DNA from: Sinorhizobium medicae
Lineage (GTDB): Bacteria; Pseudomonadota; Alphaproteobacteria; Rhizobiales; Rhizobiaceae
DNA length: 64,000 nucleotides
Reading direction: 5' to 3'
Assembly: GCF_007827695.1 (NCBI RefSeq)
Contig: NZ_VITA01000019.1
Span: 1-64,000, forward strand
Shown: piece by piece, positions 44,443 to 53,045 of the stretch
Position numbering within the stretch: position 1 is the stretch's first letter
Layout of the letters: each line of letters opens with the position of its first letter
Translations under genes and position numbers: made by a program
The notes under the pieces: generated by a model
What the model was told of the DNA's origin: nothing
The model's database searches: none
The model's input: the letters and a program-made list of their open reading frames with translations, nothing else

Positions 44443-44511
44443 GGGCGGGGGCCAAGTGGTTCCCGCCCCACCAACGGGTTCTCCCGGCTGCTGGGCCGGC
44501 TTCGGCCGGCC
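44443..44511 (+). promoter_or_regulatory. Two stem-loops between receptor and ATPase genes
   Basis: GGGCGGG (44443-44449) pairs with CCCGCCC (44462-44468); then GGCCGGC-TTC-style hairpin GCCGGC (44495-44500) with GCCGGC (44505-44510) around a TTCG loop, extended by one G-C pair. Neither is followed by a T-run, so they more likely stabilise the upstream receptor message or attenuate read-through into the transporter genes than terminate completely. The TTCG tetraloop makes the second hairpin especially stable. Confidence 0.55.
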
Positions 44512-44537
44512 TGGCAGATCCCCAGGAAACACCATCG

Positions 44538-46064
44538 ATGGGCCACGGTAGCATGCATCAGTCGGCAAGCGCGGCACGTACGGACCAGCCGCTTCTGTCT
44601 CTCCGAAACATCAATATGACCTTCGGCGGCGTCAAGGCGCTTAAGAATGTGACCTTCGAGGTCCGACCAGGCGAGGTGCATTGCCTCGCCGGTGAGAACG
44701 GCTCCGGCAAGAGCACGCTGATCAAGGTGATCACGGGCGTCTATCGGCCAGCGGAAGGGGCGATCATCGAATATGACGGTGATGTCTATCCGCATATGTC
44801 GCCGGTCACCGCGCAAGAGCGCGGCATTCAGGTCATCTGGCAGGACCTTGCACTTTTCCCGGAAATGAGCGTCGCGGAGAACATAGCGTTCCACGAAGTC
44901 CTTGGCCGTCCGCGGCTGGTCGATTACAGCCGCATGCGCCAGATTGCGATCGAAGCGCTGAGCCGGCTCGGCATCACGCTCGATGTGGATCTGCCGCTCA
45001 AGGAATATGCGATCGCCCAGCGTCAGATCGTGGCGATCGCCCGAGCGCTCGTCGGTGAGGCGAAAGTTGTCTTCATGGATGAGCCGACGGCGTCGCTGAC
45101 GCAGTCGGAGACGGATTATCTCCTCGAGATCGTTCGCGGCCTGTCGGCCTCCGGCGTTGCGGTTGTCTTCGTCAGCCATCGTCTGGCGGAGGTTCTTGAG
45201 ATTTCGAGCCGGATCACCGTTCTGCGCGACGGTGCGCTTGTCGGCGTGTATCCCGCCGACGGCATGACGCAGTCGAAAATCACTGAACTCATGACCGGCA
45301 AGACCTTCGATCAGCACGTGCGCGCACGCGCGAAGGACGACCAGCCGGTCGTGCTCGACGTTCGCGGTCTTGGCAGTCCGGGCCAGTTCGAAGATGTTTC
45401 ACTGACCGTCCGCCGTGGTGAGACGGTGGGGATAACCGGTCTCCTGGGGGCCGGGCGGAGCGAATTGGCGCTCGCGCTTTTCGGCATGCTGAAGCCTACA
45501 TCTGGGACGTTCAGCATCGATGGCCGGGAGGCTCGCTTCGCTTCGAACCGCGATGCGATCAAGGCCGGCGTCGCCTATCTGTCGGAGGACCGATTATCGC
45601 TCGGGCTCATTCAGCCGCAGTCGATCGCCGACAATCTCGTGATCGCATCGCTTCACAAGATTCTCTCCGGCGGCCTTCTCTCCGATGACCGTAAACGCAG
45701 CCTCGTCGCCCGCTGGATCGCCGATCTCGGCGTCAAGATCGGCCATCAGGCCGACGCGATATCGACGCTTTCCGGCGGCAACCAGCAGCGGGTGGCGATC
45801 GCCAAATGGCTGGCCACCGATCCCAAGCTTTTGATCCTCGACTCCCCCACGGTCGGGGTCGATGTCGGGGCGCGTGCCGGTATCTTCGACATCGTCGCCA
45901 AGCTCGCTGAGAGCGGGCTTGCGATTATTCTGATCTCGGACGAAGTGCCGGAAGTCTACTTCAATGCCGACCGGGTGCTGCACATGGCCCAGGGCCGCAT
46001 CGTCGGCATCTATGATCCCCACCAGACGCGGTTGGAAGAGATAGAGGCGGCCGTCTATGCATAG
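44538..46064 (+). CDS. Sugar ABC transporter ATP-binding protein (two ATPase domains)
   Basis: A 508-residue cytoplasmic protein made of two fused ATPase domains, as usual in the RbsA/MglA/XylG class. The first has Walker A GENGSGKSTLIKVITG and LFPEMSVAENI; its signature is reduced (YAIAQRQIVAIARALVG) and Walker B reads VVFMDEPTASLT. The second has GAGRSELALALFG in place of a classical Walker A, signature LSGGNQQRVAIAKWLA and LILDSPTVGVDVGA. This asymmetry is normal for the family. Its stop overlaps the first permease start by eight bases. Confidence 0.92.
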   Translation: MGHGSMHQSASAARTDQPLLSLRNINMTFGGVKALKNVTFEVRPGEVHCLAGENGSGKSTLIKVITGVYRPAEGAIIEYDGDVYPHMSPVTAQERGIQVIWQDLALFPEMSVAENIAFHEVLGRPRLVDYSRMRQIAIEALSRLGITLDVDLPLKEYAIAQRQIVAIARALVGEAKVVFMDEPTASLTQSETDYLLEIVRGLSASGVAVVFVSHRLAEVLEISSRITVLRDGALVGVYPADGMTQSKITELMTGKTFDQHVRARAKDDQPVVLDVRGLGSPGQFEDVSLTVRRGETVGITGLLGAGRSELALALFGMLKPTSGTFSIDGREARFASNRDAIKAGVAYLSEDRLSLGLIQPQSIADNLVIASLHKILSGGLLSDDRKRSLVARWIADLGVKIGHQADAISTLSGGNQQRVAIAKWLATDPKLLILDSPTVGVDVGARAGIFDIVAKLAESGLAIILISDEVPEVYFNADRVLHMAQGRIVGIYDPHQTRLEEIEAAVYA

Positions 46065-47058
46065 CCTGATCCGCACGCATGCCACCGAAATTTCGCTGTT
46101 GGGGGTGATCGTCGTCATCAGTGCCGTACTGTCTTTCGCGACCGCGAATTTCTTCTCGCTCGGCAACGCCTTCGATCTCCTGAATATCAGCTCCGTCAAC
46201 ATCATTTTCGCAGTCGGTCTGCTCGTGGTGCTGATCGCAGGCGGGATCGACATCTCCTTTGCAGTTGCCGCTTCCGTCGTCCAATACGGCACGGCGATCG
46301 CGCTGGGTTGGATCGGCGGCGGCGGTTGGCTCTCCGGCTTTGTGATAGCCGCTTCGCTGGGTGTGCTGCTTGGCTGCGTCAACGCTCTCCTGATACACCG
46401 CTTCCGGATCATTTCGATCGTCGCCACGATCGCCACCTTCAACATCTATTTCGGGTTGCTGATGTTCTTTACGCGCGGCGTGTCGATCTACGACTTGCCC
46501 GATTGGCTGACCGATCGCGTGATACTCTTCGAGCGCGAAATGCCCGACGGGACCTGGATCGAAATCACGCTTCCGGTTCTCGTGATGATCATCTGCGTCG
46601 TCGCGACATGGACCCTGATCACGCGCACCACGATCGGCCGCCAGCTCTTTGCTTTCGGCGACAATCCGGAAGGCGCCCGGCGCTTCGGCATCAACATCGG
46701 CGCCATGCAATTCATTGCATTCGGCTGGTTAGGCCTGATGGCGGGCATCGGTGGTCTCGTCCAGGCGCATTATGCGCAGGAAGTCGTGCCGAACGCGCTT
46801 TATGGCCGCGAGCTCGACGTGCTTGCAGCAGTCGTGCTTGGCGGCGCGCGCCTCGGCGGCGGCAAGGGCACCGTGCTCGGCTGCGTACTCGGTGTACTCT
46901 TGATCTCGATCACCCAGAACGGTCTCAACCTGATGGGTGTGTCGCCCTTCGCCTTCAAGATGATTATCGGCGCCATCATCCTGATCGCCATCACGCTGTC
47001 GAACACACGGCTCGAGCGCCTGCTGCCTTTTGCCGGTTGGAAGGGGACGCGACGATGA
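46057..47058 (+). CDS. Sugar ABC transporter permease 1
   Basis: A 333-residue inner-membrane permease of the RbsC type, with about ten hydrophobic segments. GGIDISFAVAASVVQYGTAIALG, the RF-ISIVATIATFNIYFG stretch and AAVVLGGARLGGGKGTVLGCVLG are the typical motifs. It overlaps the ATPase gene by eight bases and the second permease by four (ATGA). Two different permeases suggest a heterodimeric channel, as in the LsrC/LsrD autoinducer-2 system, consistent with the receptor's similarity. Confidence 0.9.
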   Translation: MHSLIRTHATEISLLGVIVVISAVLSFATANFFSLGNAFDLLNISSVNIIFAVGLLVVLIAGGIDISFAVAASVVQYGTAIALGWIGGGGWLSGFVIAASLGVLLGCVNALLIHRFRIISIVATIATFNIYFGLLMFFTRGVSIYDLPDWLTDRVILFEREMPDGTWIEITLPVLVMIICVVATWTLITRTTIGRQLFAFGDNPEGARRFGINIGAMQFIAFGWLGLMAGIGGLVQAHYAQEVVPNALYGRELDVLAAVVLGGARLGGGKGTVLGCVLGVLLISITQNGLNLMGVSPFAFKMIIGAIILIAITLSNTRLERLLPFAGWKGTRR

Positions 47059-48053
47059 CCGCTGTTTTCGAAAGGATCAAGGCCACGCTTGGACCGGAAA
47101 TGGCAGGCCCGGGACTTGCCTTCGTCGCTGTCTTCGTCGTTTTTGGATTTGCCTCTCCGCAATTCCTGAGCTCCGCGACCTTCGGCTCCGTCGCCTTCCA
47201 ACTGCCGGAGCTCGGCCTCCTGACACTTGCCATGCTGCTGCCGATCCTGACCGGCGGCCTCAATCTCGCAATTACATTTACGGCCAATCTGGCCGGTCTG
47301 ACCCTTGCCTGGGTCCTGAAGGCGAACGGCGGCGTCGACGCCGGCTTCGGCATCTTTCTCGTCGGCTCACTTCTTGCCGTGATGGTCGGTGCAGCAAGCG
47401 GCGTCGTCATGGGCCTGGTGATAGCCTTCACGCGCGCGCATCCGATCCTCGTCTCCCTGTCGATGATGATTTTCCTGCGCGGACTTGGCGAATTCCTGAC
47501 GCGGGGCGGCGACATCTCCGGGTTCCCGTCTTTCGTGGGAGTGATCGGTCATGGCTCGGTCGCCGGAATCCCCGTGCCGCTCATCGTCTTTATCGTTTGC
47601 GTGCTCGCCTGGCACCTGCTTCTGGGCCGCACCAAGCTCGGCTTCAACACCTATATGATCGGCTCGAATCTCGAGGCGACGCGCTATTCGGGTATCAATA
47701 CGCGCAAGGAAATCGTGCTCGTCTACACCCTCTCCGGCATAATGTGCGCGATCGCCGGCATCATCATGCTGGCGCGGTTCAATTCAGTTCGCGTCGGCCA
47801 TGGCGAGTCCTATCTGCTGATCACCGTGCTTGCGTGCTTTCTCGGCGGCGTCAATCCGTTCGGCGGATTCGGCCGGGTCATCCCCGTCTTCGTGGCGCTG
47901 GTGGTGCTGCAGCTTCTCTCGTCAGGGCTCAATCTCATCGGAGCCAACCAGCATCTCGCGACTGCCGTGTGGGGGATACTTCTTGTCGGCGTGATGATCC
48001 TGCGTTGGGTCGCTTCCAAGATCAAATTTTCAATTGTCAGAAGAGGATCATGA
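47055..48053 (+). CDS. Sugar ABC transporter permease 2
   Basis: A 332-residue permease of the same family as the preceding gene: TGGLNLAITFTANLAGLTLAW near residue 65, AFTRAHPILVSLSMMIFLRGLGE, GSNLEATRYSGINTRKEIVLVYTLSG and ACFLGGVNPFGGFGRVIPVF. It completes the transporter. Overlaps the previous stop by ATGA and touches the isomerase gene. The C terminus ends shortly after the last membrane segment. Confidence 0.9.
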   Translation: MTAVFERIKATLGPEMAGPGLAFVAVFVVFGFASPQFLSSATFGSVAFQLPELGLLTLAMLLPILTGGLNLAITFTANLAGLTLAWVLKANGGVDAGFGIFLVGSLLAVMVGAASGVVMGLVIAFTRAHPILVSLSMMIFLRGLGEFLTRGGDISGFPSFVGVIGHGSVAGIPVPLIVFIVCVLAWHLLLGRTKLGFNTYMIGSNLEATRYSGINTRKEIVLVYTLSGIMCAIAGIIMLARFNSVRVGHGESYLLITVLACFLGGVNPFGGFGRVIPVFVALVVLQLLSSGLNLIGANQHLATAVWGILLVGVMILRWVASKIKFSIVRRGS

Positions 48054-48055
48054 CC

Positions 48056-48904
48056 ATGCAGGGTTTTGGCGTCCATACGAGCATGTGGACAATGAACTGG
48101 GACCGCCCCGGAGCTGAGAGGGCGGTAGCGGCCGCTGTCAAATACAAGGTCGATTTCATCGAAATTCCCATGCTCAATCCGCCTGCCGTCGATACGGAAC
48201 ATACCCGTGCCCTGCTGGAGAAGCATCGTCTGCGCGCGGTCTGCTCGCTGGGCCTGCCGGAACCGGCCTGGGCCTCGGTGCGTCCCGACGCGGCGATCGA
48301 CCATCTGAAGATCGCGATCGACAAGACGGCGGATCTCGGTGGGGAAGCGCTGTCCGGCGTGATCTATGGCGGTATCGGCGAGCGCACGGGCGTGCCGCCG
48401 ACGGTCGAGGAATACGACAACATCGCCCGCGTGCTGCAGGCCGCGGCCAAACACGCCAAGTCACGCGGCATCGAGCTTGGTGTCGAAGCCGTCAATCGTT
48501 ACGAGAACCACCTGATCAATACCGGCTGGCAGGCGGTTAAGATGATAGAGCGGGTTGGAGCCGATAACGTGTTCGTGCACCTCGACACATATCACATGAA
48601 CATTGAGGAAAAAGGCATCGGCAAGGGCATCCTCGATGCCCGCGAACATCTGAAATACATCCATCTTTCCGAAAGCGACCGCGGCACGCCGGGCTACGGC
48701 ACCTGCGGCTGGGACGAGATTTTTTCGACCCTTGCGGCGATCGGCTTCAAGGGCGGCCTTGCTATGGAAAGCTTCATCAACATGCCGCCGGAAGTCGCCT
48801 ATGGTCTCGCCGTCTGGCGCCCCGTCGCGAAGGACGAGGAAGAGGTGATGGGCAACGGCCTGCCGTTCCTGCGCAACAAGGCTACGCAATACGGCCTGAT
48901 TTGA
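48056..48904 (+). CDS. Sugar isomerase/epimerase (tagatose/psicose 3-epimerase family)
   Basis: A 282-residue TIM-barrel metal enzyme of the xylose-isomerase-like superfamily. The presumed metal ligands are seen in GVEAVNRYENH (Glu near 145), HLDTYHMNIEE (Asp and His near 180), HLSESDRGTPG, and AMESF (Glu near 240); GYGTCGWDEIF is typical of D-tagatose/D-psicose 3-epimerases. It most likely epimerises or isomerises the imported sugar before phosphorylation. agagga favours the ATG at 48056; the ATG at 48050 overlaps the permease stop and would add two residues. It is followed by the kinase gene after 46 bases. Confidence 0.82.
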   Translation: MQGFGVHTSMWTMNWDRPGAERAVAAAVKYKVDFIEIPMLNPPAVDTEHTRALLEKHRLRAVCSLGLPEPAWASVRPDAAIDHLKIAIDKTADLGGEALSGVIYGGIGERTGVPPTVEEYDNIARVLQAAAKHAKSRGIELGVEAVNRYENHLINTGWQAVKMIERVGADNVFVHLDTYHMNIEEKGIGKGILDAREHLKYIHLSESDRGTPGYGTCGWDEIFSTLAAIGFKGGLAMESFINMPPEVAYGLAVWRPVAKDEEEVMGNGLPFLRNKATQYGLI

Positions 48905-48950
48905 GGAGGTTGCGGCGCCGGGCGGGCAGGGAAAAGAGGACGTGGATGCG

Positions 48951-50399
48951 ATGAACGATAGTGGCAGCGGAGCGGCTGCGGTCGCCGTCCTCGATGTCGG
49001 CAAGACGAATGTCAAGCTGAGCGCGTTCACAGCCGACGGCGCGGCCGTCGAGACGCTGAGCGTCCCCAATCCCGTTCTCCCCGGGCCGCCCTGGCGCCAC
49101 CATGACGTTACGGCCCTGAGCCAATGGGTTTTCGAAACTCTGGCGGCTTTGTCGAGGCGCCACGATCTCAGCGCCATTGTTACTGCAGGACACGGCTCGG
49201 GCGGCGTTCTGACGGGCACGGATCCGGATGCCGGCGATGGCGCCACGCTTCCGATGATCGACTACGAGCAGTCTTTGCCGCCCGATATCCTCGATGGCTA
49301 TACCCCGCTCGCCGGCTCCTTTCTCGATCGCGGCAGTGCGACCATGCATGGAGCGACGCATCAGGCCCGTCAGCTCTACTGGATGGAAGCGCGGCAGCCG
49401 GATGCTTTCGGAAAAGCCCGCTGGTTTCTCGGCTTACCGCAATATTGGGCCTGGCGGCTTTCCGGTATTGCTGCGTCGGAGGCGAGCTTCCTCGGCGCCC
49501 AATCGCATCTCTGGAATGTTGCGGAAAGGCGTTGGGCGCCCATTGTTGGGGCCCGCGGCTGGGAGCGGTTGATGCCGCCCTTCGCGAAAGCCTGGCAGAC
49601 GCTTGGGCCGATCCGGCCGGAACTCGTCAAGCGGTACGGGCTTCCAGCAGAAATGCGCGTCCTGGCGGGAGGCCATGACAGCAGCCTCAATCATTATCGT
49701 TATCACGCCGCCGGCCTGCAGGATTTCACGGTCATCTCGACGGGAACCTGGATCGTCGGATTTTCCCGGTCGACGCCGATCGACCGCCTCGACGAGCATC
49801 GCGGCATGACCCTGAACAGCGACCTCTTCGGAAATCGCCTCGGCGGTATTCTGACGATGGGCGGCCGGGAATTCTCCCATATCGCCGGGGTCGACCCGCC
49901 GACAGACAACGCCCCTCCCGAGGTCCTTGTGCGTCTCCTTGCGCAGCGGACGATCGCTGCTCCCTCTTTCGGCGACGACGACGGCCTTTTTCCCGGCAGC
50001 GCCGGAAGTGGGCGCATCCTCGGGCCGGAACCCAAGTCGGCGATGGAGCGCAAGACCCTGGCACTTCTTTATTGCGCCCTGCTAACGGTGGAATGCATCG
50101 AGACGCTTTCTGCAGATCGCCTCGTCGTGCTCGACGGCAGCTTCCTGCGCGATCCACTCTATGCGGGCGTCGTGGCGGCACTGCTGCCTGACCGCAAGGT
50201 GTGCTTCAACCTCGATGCTTACGGCGTTGCCGCCGGTGCGGCGCTGCTCGCCGGCCACGAGACGCGCAAAGGGCCGGCGCCGCTGACACTGAGTGAACCG
50301 ACCCGTTTCGGAAGGCTTGAACCCGAACTTTTACGCTACGCCGCCGACTGGCGCGCGGTTGCCCGGACAACGGCAACAGAGACCAATTCCGGAACATGA
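48951..50399 (+). CDS. FGGY-family carbohydrate kinase
   Basis: A 482-residue sugar kinase with an actin-like ATPase fold in two domains: VLDVGKTNVKLSAF near residue 10 (phosphate-1 motif with Gly-Lys-Thr rather than Gly-Thr/Ser), a sugar-site stretch including DYEQSLPPDIL, GGHDSSLNHYRYHAAGLQDF and ISTGTWIVGFS (phosphate 2), and VVLDGSFLRDPLYAGVVAALL at the C terminus. It resembles L-fuculokinase/rhamnulokinase types, which phosphorylate a ketose at C1, and this fits the aldolase next to it. aagagga lies ten bases before the ATG at 48951; a GTG at 48942 is an alternative. The exact sugar is not known. Confidence 0.85.
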   Translation: MNDSGSGAAAVAVLDVGKTNVKLSAFTADGAAVETLSVPNPVLPGPPWRHHDVTALSQWVFETLAALSRRHDLSAIVTAGHGSGGVLTGTDPDAGDGATLPMIDYEQSLPPDILDGYTPLAGSFLDRGSATMHGATHQARQLYWMEARQPDAFGKARWFLGLPQYWAWRLSGIAASEASFLGAQSHLWNVAERRWAPIVGARGWERLMPPFAKAWQTLGPIRPELVKRYGLPAEMRVLAGGHDSSLNHYRYHAAGLQDFTVISTGTWIVGFSRSTPIDRLDEHRGMTLNSDLFGNRLGGILTMGGREFSHIAGVDPPTDNAPPEVLVRLLAQRTIAAPSFGDDDGLFPGSAGSGRILGPEPKSAMERKTLALLYCALLTVECIETLSADRLVVLDGSFLRDPLYAGVVAALLPDRKVCFNLDAYGVAAGAALLAGHETRKGPAPLTLSEPTRFGRLEPELLRYAADWRAVARTTATETNSGT

Positions 50400-50411
50400 A
50401 AGGAAATCTAC

Positions 50412-51128
50412 ATGGCTGAAACGGACAAGCTGGCACTTCGGCGAGAGATGGTGGACATCTGCCGGCGGATGAATTCGAGTGGCATCAACCAGGGTACGGC
50501 CGGCAATCTCTCGCTCCGGACCGATGACGGCTTCCTCATCACGCCCTCATCCATGCCCTATGAGACGATGCAACCGGAAGACCTGGTGGAGATGGCCTTC
50601 GACGGCACCTATGTGGGCCATCGGCCGTCATCGGAATGGCGCTTCCATCGCGACATTCTGCGCGCGCGCACCGATATAGACGTGGTCCTGCATTGCCATT
50701 CGATCTATGCGACGACGCTTGCGTGCCACCACAAGACCATCCCGAGCTTTCACTACATGACGGGAATTGCCGGCGGCACGACGATACGCTGCGCCGAATA
50801 CGCCACCTTCGGCACCCAGGCGCTCTCCGACAACGCGCTTGTCGCGCTCAAGGACCGCCTGGCTTGCCTGCTCGGTCAACACGGACAGATCTCGCTCGGC
50901 AAGACGCTGGAACAGGCCCTGTGGCTTGCGATCGAAGTCGAGACACTGTCGCGGATCTATGTCCAGGCCCTCACCCTTGGCGAGCCGCCCGTGCTGCCCG
51001 ACGACGAGATGGAGCGCGTAATCGCCCAGATGCGACGCATGAGCTATGGCCAGGCGCCCGACGCCGAAGGCGTGAACGACGTAGCACGCCCGCGCGATGC
51101 CTTGGGCAATTCCGGCAAGAGTGTGTAG
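50412..51128 (+). CDS. Class II (zinc) aldolase, fuculose-1-phosphate aldolase-like
   Basis: A 238-residue zinc aldolase/epimerase of the AraD/FucA family. GTAGNLSLRTDDGFLITPSSM carries the phosphate-binding loop, SSEWRFHRDILRARTD the catalytic Glu, and VLHCHSIYATTLAC the zinc His pair; LLGQHGQISLG replaces the usual LLxNHG, keeping the third histidine. It would split the ketose-1-phosphate made by the FGGY kinase into dihydroxyacetone phosphate and an aldehyde. It is the last gene of the operon; aaggaaa precedes the ATG by a good distance. An AraD-type epimerase is the alternative. Confidence 0.85.
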   Translation: MAETDKLALRREMVDICRRMNSSGINQGTAGNLSLRTDDGFLITPSSMPYETMQPEDLVEMAFDGTYVGHRPSSEWRFHRDILRARTDIDVVLHCHSIYATTLACHHKTIPSFHYMTGIAGGTTIRCAEYATFGTQALSDNALVALKDRLACLLGQHGQISLGKTLEQALWLAIEVETLSRIYVQALTLGEPPVLPDDEMERVIAQMRRMSYGQAPDAEGVNDVARPRDALGNSGKSV

Positions 51129-51486
51129 CGGTTCTGCACGGGGGAGGGCAGGGTTGCGGCTTTGCCCCACGGCCGGACGGAAGATGATATCCGCGCGGTG
51201 GGCAGCGCAATCCAAGACGTGCTCAAAGAAACATCCGCCGAATAATGCCTGCCGGTAAACCAAGGCTGTCAGCTTACAATTGCAGGCCATAAGGAGCGCT
51301 CGTGTACGAGCACATTGCCGAGTGCTGCGTCTTCCTGGCAGGTTTAAGGAACATCATTGAGATTGTTTCCCTCCGGGTCGCCTAGTTTTGCGTATCGACC
51401 GTGGATAGCGGAACGGAAAAGATATTCGGGTTCATCGATGGCGAGGCCATCGTGAGAGCCGTTGATACAGGTATTCTGATGCACGT
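51129..51486. other. Intergenic region before the insertion-sequence scar
   Basis: No gene is recognised. A 7-bp hairpin CGATGGC-GAG-GCCATCG occurs at 51436-51452. Composition is less GC-biased than the coding regions on either side, and the stretch leads directly into the 62-bp tandem duplication. Confidence 0.4.
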
Positions 51487-51615
51487 CGGCGCGACGGACG
51501 TTTTCTCTTACTTAAGAACGGCATTGGAGGACAGTATTCTTGAAGCGGCGGCGCGACGGACGTTTTCTCTTACTTAAGAACGGCATTGGAGGACAGTATT
51601 CTTGAAGCGGCGGCG
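51487..51615. repeat. 62-bp tandem duplication
   Basis: The block beginning cggcgcgacggacg at 51487 is repeated with an offset of exactly 62 bases: 51487-51553 is identical to 51549-51615, so the copies share a five-base overlap (CGGCG). Each copy contains ttcttgaagcggcg preceded by ttaagaacggcattggagg. Perfect identity suggests a recent event. The second copy runs into the end of the transposase remnant. Confidence 0.85.
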
Positions 51616-52046
51616 TTCCCGACAGAGGGATTGGCCTGTCTGCCGTCGCCCGCCGGATCGTTCATGAAATTCGTCCGCTTGCCCGGCTTGCTGCCCCGCG
51701 GTTTGTAGCCAATCTTCTCGCTGTTGGTCTTCACCTTCGGCGCCGGCCGCTCGTCCTGGCGTTCCTTGATGTAGACCAGCACATCGGAAAGCCGCTTGTT
51801 CTCGGTGGTCGCCGCATGCGTCACCCGCTGGTCCTTATCGAACACCCAATACCCCTTCCAGCGCACATCAAAGCAACCATCGGCATTGGCATAGGTCTCG
51901 GCATAGCGACCAGCCAAACCGCACGGCACCTCGGTCTCCTCAAGCCTGATCCGCTGGCGCTCGAACGAAAACGTCAGTTGCGCGCCGACATGGCGCTGCT
52001 CACGCTTGCACAGGATCTCGTTGAGCCGATCCGACGCCAGATTTAG
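51570..52046 (-). pseudogene. ISNCY-family transposase remnant
   Basis: On the minus strand an open frame from about 52046 to 51570 reads LASDRLNEILCKREQRHVG, then AQLTFSFERQRIRLEETEV, GRYAETYANADGCFDVRWKG, VFDKDQRVTHAATTENKRL and VYIKERQDERP, ending NAAASRILSSNAVLK. The DRLNEILCxxEQRxVG and VRWKGxxxVFDKDQRVTHAA strings are what I recall from the C-terminal part of ISNCY-family transposases. The N-terminal catalytic part is missing upstream, a short gap seems to exist after VRWKG, and no terminal inverted repeats could be matched, so this is a decayed fragment. Its last codons lie in the tandem duplication. Confidence 0.55.
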
Positions 52047-52467
52047 CGGCCTGTCCGCGAAACACGGATCTCCCGTTCGAGACTGCTCAATGCGACGAGG
52101 GCTGACTTCCGAGAGCGCGCGGTTGCGTCAACAGATCGCGGGGGCGATCTGAATGGTCTGCTTTGGGGCAACTTCCCGTCGTGGCTGCTGCTTTGGCTGG
52201 ATCTTTCCGGCTCCTATCGAACACCTCAAGCTTGGTCTCATGAAAATGCGCCCGCCGGCTAGGCGGTCGCAGAAGTTCGCGTCCTTGGCCGGACGCGGGA
52301 TTGGTCGGGACAGGTCAACCATTCTTTCTTAGAGTCAGCATAGTGGAAAGATAGGCAAAACAGCGTGGCAATCCGATAGTTGCCACAATAAGTAATACTT
52401 ATATTATTCCTTGCTTAATTAGCCTTTAGTAGCATAGTCTGGCCGTCTACTGCCTGGGAGGAGCAAG
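52047..52467. other. Remnant-rich gap between the transposase fragment and a small gene
   Basis: Several short frames occur on both strands (for example minus 52322-52128, MVDLSRPIPRPAKDANFC), but nothing intact or nameable is seen. The last 100 bases before 52468 are AT-rich and contain a likely promoter for the small gene there. Confidence 0.35.
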
Positions 52468-52656
52468 ATGGAGCATGTCGAAGCCGAAAAGCTTTCGAAG
52501 CACACCGTTACCAAGATTTGGAACGTCCGCGAATTTTGCCAACTACATCAATTGGGTGACAAAGAAGAGATCCGACTTCGTCGGCTATTCGGCCGGTTCG
52601 CCACAGCCTCCGAGCTGCAGCATAATGCCAAACGCACTCCGAAGTGGAGATACTAG
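52468..52656 (+). CDS. Small hypothetical protein
   Basis: A 62-residue, charged, soluble protein (MEHVEAEKLSKHTVTKIWNV at the start, FGRFATASELQHNAKRTPKW near the end) that I do not recognise with certainty. It is reported because the ribosome-binding site is strong (gggaggag six bases before the ATG) and the preceding region is AT-rich. An overlapping frame on the same strand (52475) has no such site. It could be a fragment of a mobile-element accessory gene, as it lies in the scar region between two clearly different gene blocks. Confidence 0.45.
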   Translation: MEHVEAEKLSKHTVTKIWNVREFCQLHQLGDKEEIRLRRLFGRFATASELQHNAKRTPKWRY

Positions 52657-53045
52657 GGTTTAGCGACAGGGATCCCGCGTTCGTCGCTGACGGGGTTGGT
52701 CGCAATTTAAGCTGCTCATCCAGAAAACAGACCCGGCTCTGTGGCCGAGTCACATGTCTTTCATACGGATACTCCGCGATTGACCCGGAGCGGCAGTGTT
52801 AAGGCAAACGCCGATGCCTCAAGTGCCGCCTGCGGATAGGCTGTGATGTCATCGATGTAGCAGCGAGATTGGGATCCCGGCGAGACCTTTCGCGGCAGTG
52901 CTCCCCTGCTGCTCTGACCACTGATCCCCGCCGAGCGACAATAATCTTGTGAAAAAACCGATACTAGGGCACAATTTGCGAGTGCGGCGCTATCTCGACT
53001 CCGGCCGTCCTGCGCCGAGAGTTCGTGGGCGAAAGGTCGGCGTCG
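52657..53045. other. Leader region of the complex I cluster
   Basis: Nothing convincing is encoded here. It must carry the promoter for the nuo genes; a run TTGTGAAAAAA at about 52947 is the only AT-rich element, and no FNR/FixK-type TTGAT-N4-ATCAA box was found by eye. Confidence 0.4.

Noticed and set aside
52661-53024. FNR/FixK box before the nuo cluster
   Set aside because: I looked for TTGAT-N4-ATCAA because such complex I clusters may be oxygen-controlled, but no acceptable match was present by eye.
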